Shown in pieces: positions 49,215 to 61,052 of a stretch of 64,000 nt of DNA. Positions within the stretch are counted from its first letter, which is position 1, and each line of letters starts with the position of its first letter. Both the position numbers and the translations under genes were made by a program. The notes under the pieces were generated by a model. It did not search any database. It saw only the letters and a list, made by a program, of their open reading frames with translations, and had not been told where the DNA came from. The stretch lies in NCBI GenBank assembly GCA_021464245.1, contig JADCRB010000025.1, positions 1 through 64,000 of the forward strand, in the 5' to 3' direction. The DNA is from Carallia brachiata (Eukaryota > Streptophyta > Magnoliopsida > Malpighiales > Rhizophoraceae).

Positions 49215-50413
49215 ACTTATTGACACAGTCCATCGTGTTGACTTCAGTGTGTTACCTTGGTTTGCTGCACAATTTTCGTAACACTATGCTTCCAGGTTTC
49301 TTGGCAGTTTTACGGACCCCCGCAGCCGTACCTAGGAAAGTAATTTCATCTTGGTGTTATGCTGTGCTATTTATAGTCATTTCCTACGGATGCAGCCCTA
49401 CATCACATTGCTTTCTGGATTGACTACCGATGTGGTTCTGCTCCAGTTTTCCATGCAAATTGCAAAGTTGTTATTGTTGAATTCTCATCGAAAGCATTTT
49501 GATGTTAGAGAAGAGAATATCAACAACCAATTCAAAATTTATCCATAACTATGATATTTATTTCTGTTGCATCGCTCTCGGTACCAGCTTTGGTTATGGC
49601 AGATGTTAGTGGAAGGCTGTGCAATATTCCTATGCCATATAGCTACCTCAAAGCACAAAACATCCCAATGTACATGTTATAAGTAAATGTATCTCAGTGG
49701 GTTAAATCATTCATTAAGCTGTGAAATTCAAAGTAGATTGGTCATGCACCCAACTGCAAGTGTGGTGGTAGAGTCATGTGACTCGTAGTTCTGGCATTTG
49801 GAGAAATTTGGTTTCAAAGAAATATATTTAGTGACATAATCTTATTAGGATTTATATTTTGCATCCACGTAAGAATATTAGAATCTATTACCAATTTGTA
49901 TGCAATAGACAAAAAGGAGCAATAACATGGACACGTTGTAGACATTTAATAAAAAAAAATTACAAATTAAGAATGTCGGATAAAAATGATTTTTTAAATT
50001 AAGCATTGTGGTACTTGTTAGTATCAACAAGTATTTTTCTCTTTGGATTTTGTTCCCCACACATATTATGTCCCTTTTCGATTTTGGATTGGGAAGGGAG
50101 GAGTTACCTATAAACGAAATTTGGATTCAAATCTCAGATTTTACTTCAAATTTTATGTTTTGATTGTTGCCAAGTTATATTTAGTGATTCGCTCACGTTT
50201 TTTGAAAAAGAAACATCTTAATAACGCATGCTAATTTAAATTTACATTTTAAAGTAAAATAAAGAATCTATCAGCAATTTAAGTTTCATGACAACTAACT
50301 GGTTAAAAATCCTATCTGCACTCCTTTTGACGTAATCTCATTAAGAACGCTTGAACAAGTCAATTCGCTAAGAAAATGGTTCCACACTTTTAGTTAAAGT
50401 GTTCTTATTAAAG

Positions 50414-50563
50414 AAAGAGTAATGATAAATATTTTAAAAATTATTAATTTTTTTCTTTTTTTATTTAATGGTGTTAAAAAAATGGATGACTCTCTCCACA
50501 ATTACATATTTTGGTATATTTCTTAATACAATTTTTTAAATATTTATCATTACTCTTGAAGAA
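50414..50563. mobile_element. Foldback MITE, TAAATATTTTAAAAA family, copy 2
   Basis: The ends agagtaatgataaatatttt and aaatatttatcattactctt are nearly perfect inverted repeats, the cleanest of the three copies. Total length is about 150 bp with a noncoding centre (gttaaaaaaatggatgactc). Confidence 0.8.
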
Positions 50564-51428
50564 ATGATACATCTAATAGAGCTAAGTTTAACGTAGATTT
50601 CCCCAAAGGTAGGAAACTTAATTTTTCAAACATATTTTAATTTGTATATGAAATTGACTATAAAATATATAGAATTGAAACTCATTGCATAAACTCAAAA
50701 ATTAAACACAAAATAATGATATCAGCCAACTATTTAATGTTGAACTGTTAATTGTATTAAATTCATCATTTAATTAATAATTAAAATTTAAATAGTCAGT
50801 TTGAATCATTATTTTGTATTTAAATTTTATATCTGTATATTTTTTCTGATAAAATTATACTCCATCTTCACTAATAAGGATGCATATAACATTGGATTTT
50901 GTAAATCTTTTTGTTCGATGATATTCATAAACAGTAAGCTAGAATCCACGAAAACGACGCCAAAGAGAATGACACATATGGCATGCATGATAATGAAACA
51001 ATTGTTTTAAAAATGCAAAACGTTTAAAACATTTTCTTCACTAACCATGCTCATTTAAAAAATGTCATCAAAACCAAACGTCAAAGATTAACCGGTTCAG
51101 TCAGAATAAACTGATAACGTTTTACATCTAAATTAGTTGGATGATTAGTTCTTATTGAGAGAAATCTCAACACTATCCTTATTGACCCAACAAGGGAAAT
51201 GCGTCTCACCTCATTCTAAAAGCTTGGCTAAAAAATACTTTGGAAGACATAATGATGTCAGCACATGTATTTATCATAAATACTTACTTAAACAATAATA
51301 TTAAGGTACGCACACATTTATTACATCACTCATTATCTTTAATCTCTGCATTCGAATGCTAAACATTAAGTCTCCACCTAAGACTTTTAACCTCTCTGTC
51401 TTACGTGTGCTCAGCCCACATCCTCTCT

Positions 51429-51694
51429 TAGGCCGTGTTTGGGTATTTTCTAAGGGAAAGGAAAAGGAAAAGAAAATTTTAAAATTTTCTACTCATTTTC
51501 TTTTCTATTCATTTTCTATGAATCCAAACAATTATCTTTTACTTTTTCTCTCACAAATTAATATTTATTTTCTTTCTCACAATTTTTTAATCATTACCTT
51601 TTTTCAATCATACTATCATTATTATTGTACTATTTTCTATTTATTTTTCTTTCTATTCATTTTCTACTCAAATTTTCACTACCCAATCACAGCA
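51429..51694. mobile_element. Tourist-like MITE family, copy 2 (best preserved)
   Basis: The left end ggccgtgtttgggta and the inverted right end tgctgtgattgggta match at 12 of 15 positions. TTA precedes and follows the element, the 3-bp target duplication typical of PIF/Harbinger (Tourist). The core is T-rich with the signature tcattattattgtac. Confidence 0.75.
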
Positions 51695-52129
51695 TTAGGC
51701 TAACCCAATGCCAGCAGAGCTCTTCCTTTCACATTTGAGATCAACCCACATATCCACCCGGAAATTGGTCTGATTGGTTTTTAACTTTTTTAACCAAATT
51801 TTTTGAGAGTTAACCAATTTTTTTTTTTTTTTGAGATTAGAGTTAACCGAATTAGAAACTAGGCAAATTTAAATTTTTTCGGTTGAACCTATTGGTTAGG
51901 ACAGGTCTAACAACAATGTGATAACCCTGTGAAGTCTATTTTTTAACATTTACTTTCCGTTGAAAACGAGGCCGAGAGTTTAATTATTGCCACATCATCC
52001 AAATATCTGTACATGGAATGCTAATTATTATGCTGCAGCCGAGAGACCAGAAACGGAAACTGAATCTGTGAGACTATGACTAGCATTTTTGCCCATGTAT
52101 TATATTTAATGAATTAGCAAGCATACACG

Positions 52130-52270
52130 TTTAGATAGTTTTGTTTTGAAATTTATTTTGGATGAAATGATGATTGTTATTTTAAAAATATAATTGATAT
52201 TTTTATTTTAAAAATATTAATTACTGTTTCATTCGGAATAAATTTTGAAACAAAAATTATTGGATACCAA
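52130..52270. mobile_element. Small foldback MITE
   Basis: gtttagatagttttgttttg, then aaatttattttggatgaaa on the left pairs with tttcattcggaataaatttt, then gaaacaaaaattattggatacc on the right. Length is about 140 bp, AT-rich and noncoding. Confidence 0.65.
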
Positions 52271-52652
52271 CTTTTTCCCTTATAAATAATACTATGTAAT
52301 TTTATATATGTAGCAACAAATGACTATTTAATTTTTTTAATGACATTTAACAGTTTTATTATTTTTACCTTTTTTATAAATTTAATTATTTAACTATTCG
52401 TACCCTTTTTGAACTACTTTGAAACTATCTAAATGATACCACTAAATTTATATCTTCTATGCCATAATAAAGAAAAAGAAGAAGAAAATAAGAATATTGG
52501 AATAGTACTTAATAACCTTGGTCGTACATTTACTGGAGGCATTAATTTGATTTCAATCTGTAATAGTCTGAAATTACAAATTTAGTCCCAAATCTTCTGT
52601 TCTGAAATTGCACGGGTAAATGAAAAGCAACAAAGAAATTGATGACTAGCGC

Positions 52653-53216
52653 CTATCCATCATAATCTTCATTAGCTTTCACTGATTGAAAAATTTCACT
52701 GAACGGACTTTCCACACCATAATCTTCATTCAGATAGTGAAAAGGTAGCAGAGCAGGCGGCTCAATCTTGAAAACATCTCGTTCACAATTCATTTTCTTA
52801 GCCAACCCATCTGGGGTTTCAAGTGCTGAAGCTTTTTGTTGATTTCCAGCAGAAACAGCAGGATTGGAAAGAACAGGATCAGGTGGAGAACTGCCGGCTG
52901 CAGCTGCAGGGCCTCCCATGACTGCAAGGACTTGGGGCTCGGCTGCACGTAAAAGCCACTCGATTGTCTCACCATGACTCTTTTTTCCAAGCTTCTGAGT
53001 CAGCTGAAAAATCCTGGCTGCACAGATAGCCGATAGCCGGATGCGGCGGTCACGCCCATCAACCTTGGAATGGCGGTCTTTCTGTGGACTCCTGGACTTG
53101 GCACTGGTGAGCTTCAATTTTTTGGTGCTTGGAGGAATGGGATTTGGGTTGTTTGGCGTGCCTAGAGTAAGAGTAGTATTACTCATGTTCGCTTGCTGAA
53201 TTATGGTGAATTGCAT
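52653..53216 (-). CDS. Class I TCP transcription factor (short)
   Basis: A single-exon 187-residue protein. Residues ~45-100 are the TCP basic helix-loop-helix: basic part [16 protein letters not shown], then [15 protein letters not shown], then [15 protein letters not shown]. The four-residue-shorter basic region and helix [10 protein letters not shown] place it in class I (PCF). It departs from the usual KVEGRGRRIR by D for E and RD for RG, so DNA binding could be altered. The C-terminus is acidic and short. TCP factors regulate cell proliferation and growth. A second class I TCP in the same orientation lies 2.9 kb to the right. No TATA box was assigned. Confidence 0.9.
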   Translation of the reverse strand: MQFTIIQQANMSNTTLTLGTPNNPNPIPPSTKKLKLTSAKSRSPQKDRHSKVDGRDRRIRLSAICAARIFQLTQKLGKKSHGETIEWLLRAAEPQVLAVMGGPAAAAGSSPPDPVLSNPAVSAGNQQKASALETPDGLAKKMNCERDVFKIEPPALLPFHYLNEDYGVESPFSEIFQSVKANEDYDG

Positions 53217-53982
53217 AAAGGGTTGTGTATAAATAGTAGATGAGGTAAATTTTTTGTTAATTTATACTTACCGATACTTAAATTCGAGACTTACAATTTT
53301 AAAATTCGTGGAGATTACTCCAGTACTGGCCGGCCGTGGAGATTACTCCAGTGCCAATAAGCTAAGTCTTATTGGCAAGAGCTTTTTAATAAAAGGTTGG
53401 AAATAGTGACAGTAAATGCTTCAATGCTTTTAAACACATAAACCAAAACAGAGACAGAGAGAGAGATATTTGAATTTAGAAAAGCTGTTTGTCCGTTCTG
53501 TAAATGTAAATATGGTGCTTCTTTTTATAACAGCTGTTAACAGTGATATAATGGTAGAAAGTATACTTATTTTTACCAACAAAAACATACATGAATTGAC
53601 AAAAAATAGATCAGAAAGAGTTACAGTACAATAAGACGATAAATTATATAATTAAATAATTTATTGTAGATCTTCCCAACTTTTTCATTTTTCGGTTGGT
53701 GTAATTGGCTCCTTGAGCTGAATGAAAATATAATTTTTTTAATAGACAGTTTCATATTATTAGAGCTCTATTAGTTGTAGAAACGAATTTTTAACACTTT
53801 GACATGATAAAATATTATATGATAGATTCATATTTTTCATATTTTGTCTAATTTACAAATCTAATAGTTGTATAATTTATAACAAGTCTGTATTTTTTTT
53901 ATGCCTGTTTATGCTTTGACATTCATGAAATGAAAATGTACATGATACAGGAAAAAGTAGGTGCGGAACAAATGTAAAACAA

Positions 53983-54099
53983 TCGACTGATTATCTTGTA
54001 TAGTTAAACGATTAATATTTGTAATAAAAATAAACGTATTTTTTATTGATTTTTTTATTACAAATATTAATTATTTGATTATACAAAATAATCGGTCGA
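53983..54099. repeat. Perfect-like hairpin, 48-bp arms
   Basis: tcgactgattatcttgtata, then attaatatttgtaataaaaa pairs with tttttattacaaatattaat, then tacaaaataatcggtcga, leaving a ~20-base loop. It is probably a tiny foldback MITE. Noncoding. Confidence 0.7.
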
Positions 54100-55194
54100 T
54101 TACTATCCATCGGTCTTGATTTGCTTCTTACTTTGTCCAAGTAATAAGACTATGAAACAGAAAATGCTAAAGATCTTTACACTCGTGTCACCAACAAGTC
54201 AAAAACTCGCGATGTACCTAATATTTTTTTTATCATTAATGGTAGATAAACATGGTAAATAGCCAAATAGGATTTCTGTCTTTTTTTATATATATTTAAG
54301 GAAACAACATGGTTGTTTGCTTTCCAACTGCTAATGGACATGTAAAAATTGGAAACTTTTTTGTTCTTGCTTTAAAGTTCTTTCGTTTAGCGAACTCCAA
54401 AAAAAGTTCTTTTGTTTAGCAATTGCTCCTGTTAACAATTGATTAACTTGTGCAATGGAACCCTTTATAATTTTGATATCTCCTGTTCGCACCGGTAGGA
54501 TTGTGGATTGCGCCTTTTGCAGTTCTGAAAAAAGTATCGTGAAAATTGAAAATATCTAAGAATGACTAATGACTTCAACGACAGGTTTTCTTTCTTCTTT
54601 GATAAAAGAAGAAGGATAAAATTTGGTTGCTCGGTAAATAATAATCCGACAAAATGTATATAAAATAATAAATGTTGAACTTTAAGTAACAACGTTCATA
54701 ATTTTTATAATAAAATTTTACCACTAAATTTTTTATTATTTAAAATATATATTTTATTATTAAAAATTACTATATTATTACTTTCAGAACAAAATTTCAA
54801 TCACTATTTCTCAGGTAGCCAAACCGCACGCCCAAAACAGAAATGCAAAAAGGTTTTTGCATGGGGAAAGGGCTAACATGAACCAGTTTGGCCTACGAAT
54901 ATCCAAAAATAAATAAATGAATAAATAAAACGCACAAATCACACGTGGATAAAAACCTTTGTCCCGATCATTGTAGCACGTGCTGTACCGTCCATGACAT
55001 GAGGAGCATGATGATTTGTCGCCATCCTGACCTTTTTCTAGCTTATCTAGTCTAGGTTCTAAACACAATGCCGACAACTAAACATAGTTTACAGTCATGG
55101 CAAGACTTAATTCAACACTTTACAATGCCAGTTCGGCAGTTTGGATATTTGTCCAATGATTCGGGCCGCAATCCAGGACATGAAGAGTGAAAAA

Positions 55195-55402
55195 AGGTGT
55201 GATTGGATGTGAGAAATTAAATAAAAAGTAAATAAAAAAATAAAAAAATAGTATAGTAATGATAATATTATATTTGATAAAAAATAATAATTAGAAAGTT
55301 GTGAGAAAGAACATAAATAGTAATTTGTAAGAGAAAAAATAAATTTTAAAAATTTTCTTTCTTTTTCCTTTCTCTTGGAAAATAGGCAAACATGCTGTAA
55401 AG
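55195..55402. mobile_element. Tourist-like MITE family, copy 3 (inverted)
   Basis: It is the reverse complement of the 51.4-kb element: it starts ggtgtgattggatg, has gtatagtaatgataatatta in the core, and ends ttggaaaataggcaaacatgctg. The ends are somewhat diverged. Confidence 0.65.
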
Positions 55403-56112
55403 GTTAATTCCATTATTTGTAAATTTTGTTGCTGTCTATGATGCATTCATTTATTATAAATGTTGCCATATGTTTGTTTATTTTTCCACGGTCTAATTTA
55501 GCATGGATTATATTCTAAATCGGCCCATATAATTTTTCTAATGTTTTATGTGAAAAATAATTTAATGTATGTTTTTTCTTCTGATAAAATGCACAATTTC
55601 CTAACAAGTCTATATTAACGCCGTTTTACTATTTTGTTTTGAAATAAATAAAAGAGAAAAACAATGATTTCAAAGAAACTAATTTTTTGCACCAAATATT
55701 TCAAATAAACTAATTATTAAACATGTTTCCACCGCCTTGTATAGACGGAGATGGGATCAAGAATTCGATTCTTAACCCTTTTCAAAAACAGGTACTTTGT
55801 CTCTTGAGATACTGTGCATCTTTTGCAGCATTTTAGACTTATTTCTCTCTTTTTTTTTATTAATACGTGACAAACTATAGCTAACTACTTCGAATGTTCA
55901 GAAAAAAAAAGAAAAAGAAAAAAGAAAAACATGTTTCCACCGATTCAAAAGGTAACCAACCAAAAAGGCGCAAAACAAATCCCCCATCACATCAGTATCT
56001 GTCGAGTCAACCTACGCAACAAAACATACTTTGGTTCGTGTCCTGATAGAGACAAGAGATCAAACAGTTGGCCGACTTTTTAATTTCTTTAAAATACAAT
56101 AAAAATTAAAAA

Positions 56113-56914
56113 TCACTGCATCAACAAGGAAGTGAACGACATGTTAGCAAAACCCTCCTCGTAGACTCCATTAACTAACCCGAATTCGCTTCTTGAATCC
56201 CTCGAATCCGCTTTCTTTCTCTCCTCCGCCACCGCCGCCGCCATTGTTGTGGGTATTTTCGTTGTTGATGAAGCCAAAGCTGAAGGCTTTATGGCAAGAG
56301 GCGAAGACCCAACAAGGTCAGAAGCAGAACCCGACGACGACCCGGTGGTTGATAGCGGAAGTTGAATCGGTATTCGAGCGAGAAACTGAAGGGGTTTTCT
56401 TGGTGGGTCTTGGCCTTTTTTTTGCATTAGGCAAAGAGGCGGCGGAATCTGAAGTTTCCATTCTGATGTTACTGATTGGTGAAGGCAAAAAGACATTCAG
56501 AGGAGGAGAATCAGAATCAACTACGGCGGGAGCTGATCCTATTCCGTTGTTAGCGGCGGCGACGATGGAGGGGGCGGCGGGGGCGGTTGGGGGAAGGTGG
56601 GAGAGGGGTACCTGGTGGAGGAGCCACTCGATGGTCTGGCCATCACTGCGGTGGCCGAGCTCATGGGTAAGCTGAAAGATGCGGGCGGCGCAGAGGGCGG
56701 GGACGCGGACGCGGGTGCCGCGTCCCTCCACCTTCTTGTGGCGGTCTTTGGAGCGGGACTTGTTGTTGTTGTTGTTGAGGGAGAGGAGAAATTGTTGGGT
56801 TTTGGCGGCGGCGGTGGTTGGTTTGTCTGGGGGCAGGAGTTGCTGTGTTGTTGTTGTTGTGAGAGTTGTTGGTAGTGTTGGTGGGTCCATTGATATTGTT
56901 GCCTCTGAAACCAT
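56113..56914 (-). CDS. Class I TCP transcription factor with probable C-terminal frameshift
   Basis: It starts at ATG 56912-56914 ([12 protein letters not shown]). Residues ~55-105 are a canonical class I TCP domain: [45 protein letters not shown]. In this frame the protein stops at 56318 with an unlikely end ([11 protein letters not shown]). The +1 frame opens through the same place and continues for ~80 residues ([20 protein letters not shown], then [15 protein letters not shown]) to a stop at 56113. This Ser/Ala-rich tail looks like a genuine TCP C-terminus. The span 56113-56914 is one base over a multiple of three, so one extra base in 56340-56380, possibly near the GTCGTCGTC repeat, would explain it. 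If the break is real, the protein is 198 residues; if not, ~266. The gene is intronless and GC-rich. Confidence 0.85.
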
Positions 56915-59900
56915 TCAGATAGATAGAGATTGAGAGAGAAAAAAGCTGGGAAAGTGAAAGTGTTATTATATATTTAAATTGAATTGGGGTTTATGGAATT
57001 TGATGTAGAGGGAAACAAAAAGAGGAGTTGGACTATAAAAGATAATTTTGACCGATATAGACTTTTTTTTTTTTTTTAGCAGATACAGACATTGGAAGAA
57101 TAAGGATTTAATTGAGTAAAATAAAAAAAAATTGTTTTTTTTAGTACATTAGAAAGTAAAGAAAAACTAAAATCTAACAACCGATGATAACAAGTCCTTG
57201 TTTTCTGCATTCAGTGATGTCCAATAGCCGACGATCAAGAAAAATGTCACTAGATCACAAACAGTTTCCATTTGAATAAAGAAATCAGTGTAAGAGTCAA
57301 TTTTTTTAAATATGTTGAAGTTTAACTATCCAAATTCTATTACAAAGAATACGAACGTCTCTATTATAAGTTTGTAAATTAAATAATATTGGTATTATAT
57401 TAATAATTAAAAGGTCATAAATAAACTTTATCTATCTAACTTCCTTTTTTTTAATTAATTAGTTTAGTAAAAAAAAACTCAAAAAAAAGTACCAATGTCC
57501 TTTATCAAGCGCCAAAGTGGATGAGAATAGGGTTGTTGGTCCAAAATAAGATGAAGCGCCTTAATAATTTGTTTAGATTGTAAAATTTTAATGAGAAAGA
57601 AAGTGTTATAAAGAAAATCATAAGAAAAAAAAATTATAAGAAAATAATAAAAAAATTATATTTGTATTGTATAAAAATAATAAAAAAGAAAAATATATGA
57701 TTAAAAATACTTAAATGCCCCTAGACATAATTATTTTGGTGGGTTAAAATGGCAAACGACAGAAATTAACAAAAAAATATATGATTGGAATTATTTTAGT
57801 AATTTTAATTTAAGTGTTTTAGTTTTTTTTTTTTGTTAATTTCATTTCTTAACTCTTTTTCAATCTCTGACTTGTACGGCCTTGGTAATGATGTTCTTTC
57901 TCATACATTTCAAATGGATGCCAACCAAAAGAATTTTTATTAAAAAAATGTAATTATCATTCACATTCTTTTCTTATGCAGTTATCTAGAGTCTAAACAC
58001 AGCATAAGGGACCATAGATAAAAACTTGCGCTAATTAATTCTTTTTAACAGGACCACATATGTTATCGTGCTTTTCTGTTTTTGTTGATGACGACCACAA
58101 CATCAATAATAGAGTGTTAACCACCAATTTAATTGGGATTGATAATATGAATTTTTATTGTCATTCCAATACCGATACTCATATTGGACGTTATCGTCGA
58201 TTTCAAGTCTATATAAGGAAGGAGAATTGCGTCAGATTCGCAATTAGGGTAAAATTTAACAAACTTTCGATGTGGTGAATCTTTCTCATTTTTGTTGACA
58301 CAGAAAAAAAAAAAAAAAAAGAAACAAAGAAACAAAGACTGAGTATAGTTTTAGAAATTAGAATGGATAAGATTTTGGTTCCATAAAAAGAAATTTCATA
58401 ATACGAAGATTTTTGTTTAATTTTCACTTCTATTCTCATCATTTTTTTTACCAATTAAAAAAATATACTATAAATATATTGATTATTAGACCTGCAGATT
58501 GGATCGAAGTTCACCCATTTTATATCTATTCAACCCCACTCACAGACAGGATGAGACCCACTATTCCAACACTGTTAGGATTAAATGTGATTCTCTCAAA
58601 TTGGTCACAACGATTACCGAATTTAGAATCAACAGCACGCGAAGGGTTTGAGAAATTTGTGCTCTAAAGGCACAACTGCTAGGATTCGAACTTATATTGT
58701 AAGTAAAAAAAAATACTTCAATTGATCAATTAAATTACCACATCGAATGATATTTTCATCATTTATTAGAACCAACAAATAAGGACAAGAAGTCGGATTG
58801 TATCATGATATTTTGCAACCGAAAAACATCACGCGAAAGTGGGTAGATTGACACAACATAAAAGCGGGTAACAGTTGTTTTTTTTTTCCTCTCAACGAAA
58901 AATTATTTTGATGTATAATATAATTACAATTAACAATAGAAATTATTAATATGCAATCAATGATTATGATTAGATAATGCAAACTTATGCTTTGTCTCGC
59001 ATCTTTTTTTTTTCGACTTTTTGTGAATATTTGGGTGCATAATTCTTTTATTTGAATCTCAATTCCGAGTATGTGAGGAGTGTTGCAAGAGTTGTCATAT
59101 GGTCCATTAAGCTCGTATTGATGTGTGCCAAAAGCTTTCAAGCACCCTCGTTTTAAGAGAGGAGTAGTAATTTTACAAGTATAACTAGACACACAATAAT
59201 ATTTAATTGTATTTAATAGATTATTAAATTTTTTTCTTAATAACAATTCACATTACCGTATTTTTTCATATATTTTAATAAATTTGTACTCTCTAAAATT
59301 TCCTTTTAAACATTTAGGTATAAGTGGGTGCAGTCAATTCTGATACAATACTTCTGCTTTGACAAAACTCTCTTCCACTCACAGTCCACTAGACGATCTA
59401 CAAATAAAAAGACATAACAGAAAAGCCATGGAATCGTAAGTAGATTTATAAGCTGAAGCTTTGATTTTTACTCAGATTTCTGCCTCAACTATACCTTCAT
59501 CTTCATGATTCATCTAAGGGCGCATAGACTGTAAGCAACTAAACGAATTTATAATCAAATGAAACTGTAATTGAAAAATATAGATTTAATAAGTTGATTC
59601 GGTAAATAATTACATGAGATTTGATTCTTAAATTCTAAAGAAATATAAATAAGTAAAAAATTAAATTTATTGAAGTAATAGAAATAAATGCTAACCCACC
59701 TAAAAAATTATTAATAATGTCCATATTAATTTTTTTATTTAATGTTAAAATTTCCTATAATTGTTTTTTTTCCTAAAAAATGCTGAACTAAACCAGAAAA
59801 ATAAAGAAGCTCCGGAATCAAAACCAGACAGAGCATCAAGTCCCCATCTCAAGGGCCCCCAAACTAGGCTTTTTTTGGCCGGGCTTCACAAAGTGAAGGA

Positions 59901-59968
59901 ACCTCGGGAAGCCCATCAAAATAACTTGAGAGGTTAACAACTTACTACACATATAATTTTTCTTTTTT

Positions 59969-60295
59969 AATTAATATACAAAAATATTACTAATTTTACT
60001 TAAAATAATAAATTTAATATTAATTTTAAAAAATAATAAATTTAGTATAAATTTTATTTAAAATAACAAATTTAACACGCTATGAAAATTTTTAAATATA
60101 ATTTATTTATGTTGATGATATAATACTAACTTATATAATTATTATATTATTAAAACTGACATATTTCTATAAATCTGTTGTTAAAACTGACAGATTTTAT
60201 TCATATAAAATTATTGCGTGCTAAATTTGTTACTTTTTAAATTTAACATTAAATTTATTATTTTAAGAAAAATTAGTGATATTTTTGTATATTAA
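59969..60295. mobile_element. AT-rich foldback MITE
   Basis: aattaatatacaaaaatatt, then actaattttacttaaaataa at the left is inverted at the right as ttattttaagaaaaattagt, then gatatttttgtatattaa. The arms exceed 60 bp, and the centre includes gttaaaactgacagatttta twice with variation. Confidence 0.7.
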
Positions 60296-60546
60296 CTTTT
60301 TTATTTTTATTGTTTTATAAATTTTGCTTTTATCTCCTTGTAATTATTTTTTAAAAAAATTAAACAGTAAAAAAAAATATATCATTAATATATAAACTAT
60401 TGTATATCTAATTTGAAATTAGATGTCATCCATTTCATCCTTATTTAATTTCTCTTAAAAAGAGAACTTCAACTAAATACTTATAAGACGAAATAAACTT
60501 TCATCAAACTTGATTTTATTATTAATAAATTTAAAACTCAATAATA

Positions 60547-60735
60547 CGATAAATAATAGTAAATATTTTAAAAATTATGTTATGAAACATTTTAAAATGT
60601 ATAATTATAAAAAGAATTGTTAATTTTTTTAATACCGTTAAATTAATAAAAAAATAAATTAACGATTTTTTTAATAATTATATATTTTATAATATTTTAT
60701 TATATAATTTTTAAAATATTTAACTTTGGCCACTC
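60547..60735. mobile_element. Foldback MITE, TAAATATTTTAAAAA family, copy 3
   Basis: tagtaaatattttaaaaatt at the left and aatttttaaaatatttaact at the right are inverted, with inner words (aatgtataattataaaaaga; taataattatatattttata) shared with the copy at 36431-36611. Confidence 0.7.
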
Positions 60736-60866
60736 TTTAAGAGAAACAAGACGGCAAAAAAATTTGAATTGGAACCAATTTTAGAAGACACACGGGGCTT
60801 CACCAAACTACCACTTGGTGTTAACTATTTTGAAGTTGAACCCACCAAATCTTTTACGCAGAATTA

Positions 60867-60874
60867 AAACCCTA
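60867..60874 (+). promoter_or_regulatory. Telo-box (AAACCCTA) in the CPN60B leader region
   Basis: aaaccctaagccctaagc lies ~180 bp before the CPN60B start codon and is followed by a pyrimidine-rich leader (ccctccaccctccaccctcc at 60970-60990). The motif is certain; its role is inferred. Confidence 0.5.
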
Positions 60875-61052
60875 AGCCCTAAGCTTTCCCGTATTCTCTG
60901 CGTCTTTTGTGTCTCTCTTCCTCATCTTTATCACATACTTTCACGTAAGAGCACACCACCCACACTCCACCCTCCACCCTCCACCCTCCACTCTCTCGAA
61001 AACAAAAGCTTGGCCCTTTTGGCTTTCTGTTAGGTGGGAGAAGTAAGAGAAA

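Larger units (their letters stand above)
49215..52652. other. Intergenic between OTU and TCP genes, MITE-rich
   Basis: No gene is seen. It contains three MITEs listed separately. 51770-51915 carries a few ggttaaccaa/ggttgaacc words and an aacaacaatg end that recall the CCGGTT hAT family but lack a matching left end. Confidence 0.45.
53217..56112. other. Intergenic between the two TCP genes
   Basis: No gene is seen. A 17-bp direct repeat gtggagattactccagt occurs near 53308 and 53335. A hairpin and a Tourist-like MITE are listed separately. Confidence 0.45.
56915..61052. other. Intergenic between TCP and CPN60B
   Basis: No gene is seen. It is AT-rich with A runs at 57480 and 58305-58320. The short frames at 58060-58278, 58413-58667 and 58803-59246 match no family I know. 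Two MITEs lie at 59969-60295 and 60547-60735. The CPN60B promoter and leader occupy about 60740-61052. Confidence 0.45.

Noticed and set aside
56193..56933. Plus-strand frames across the second TCP gene
   Set aside because: Antisense shadows of a GC-rich coding exon.
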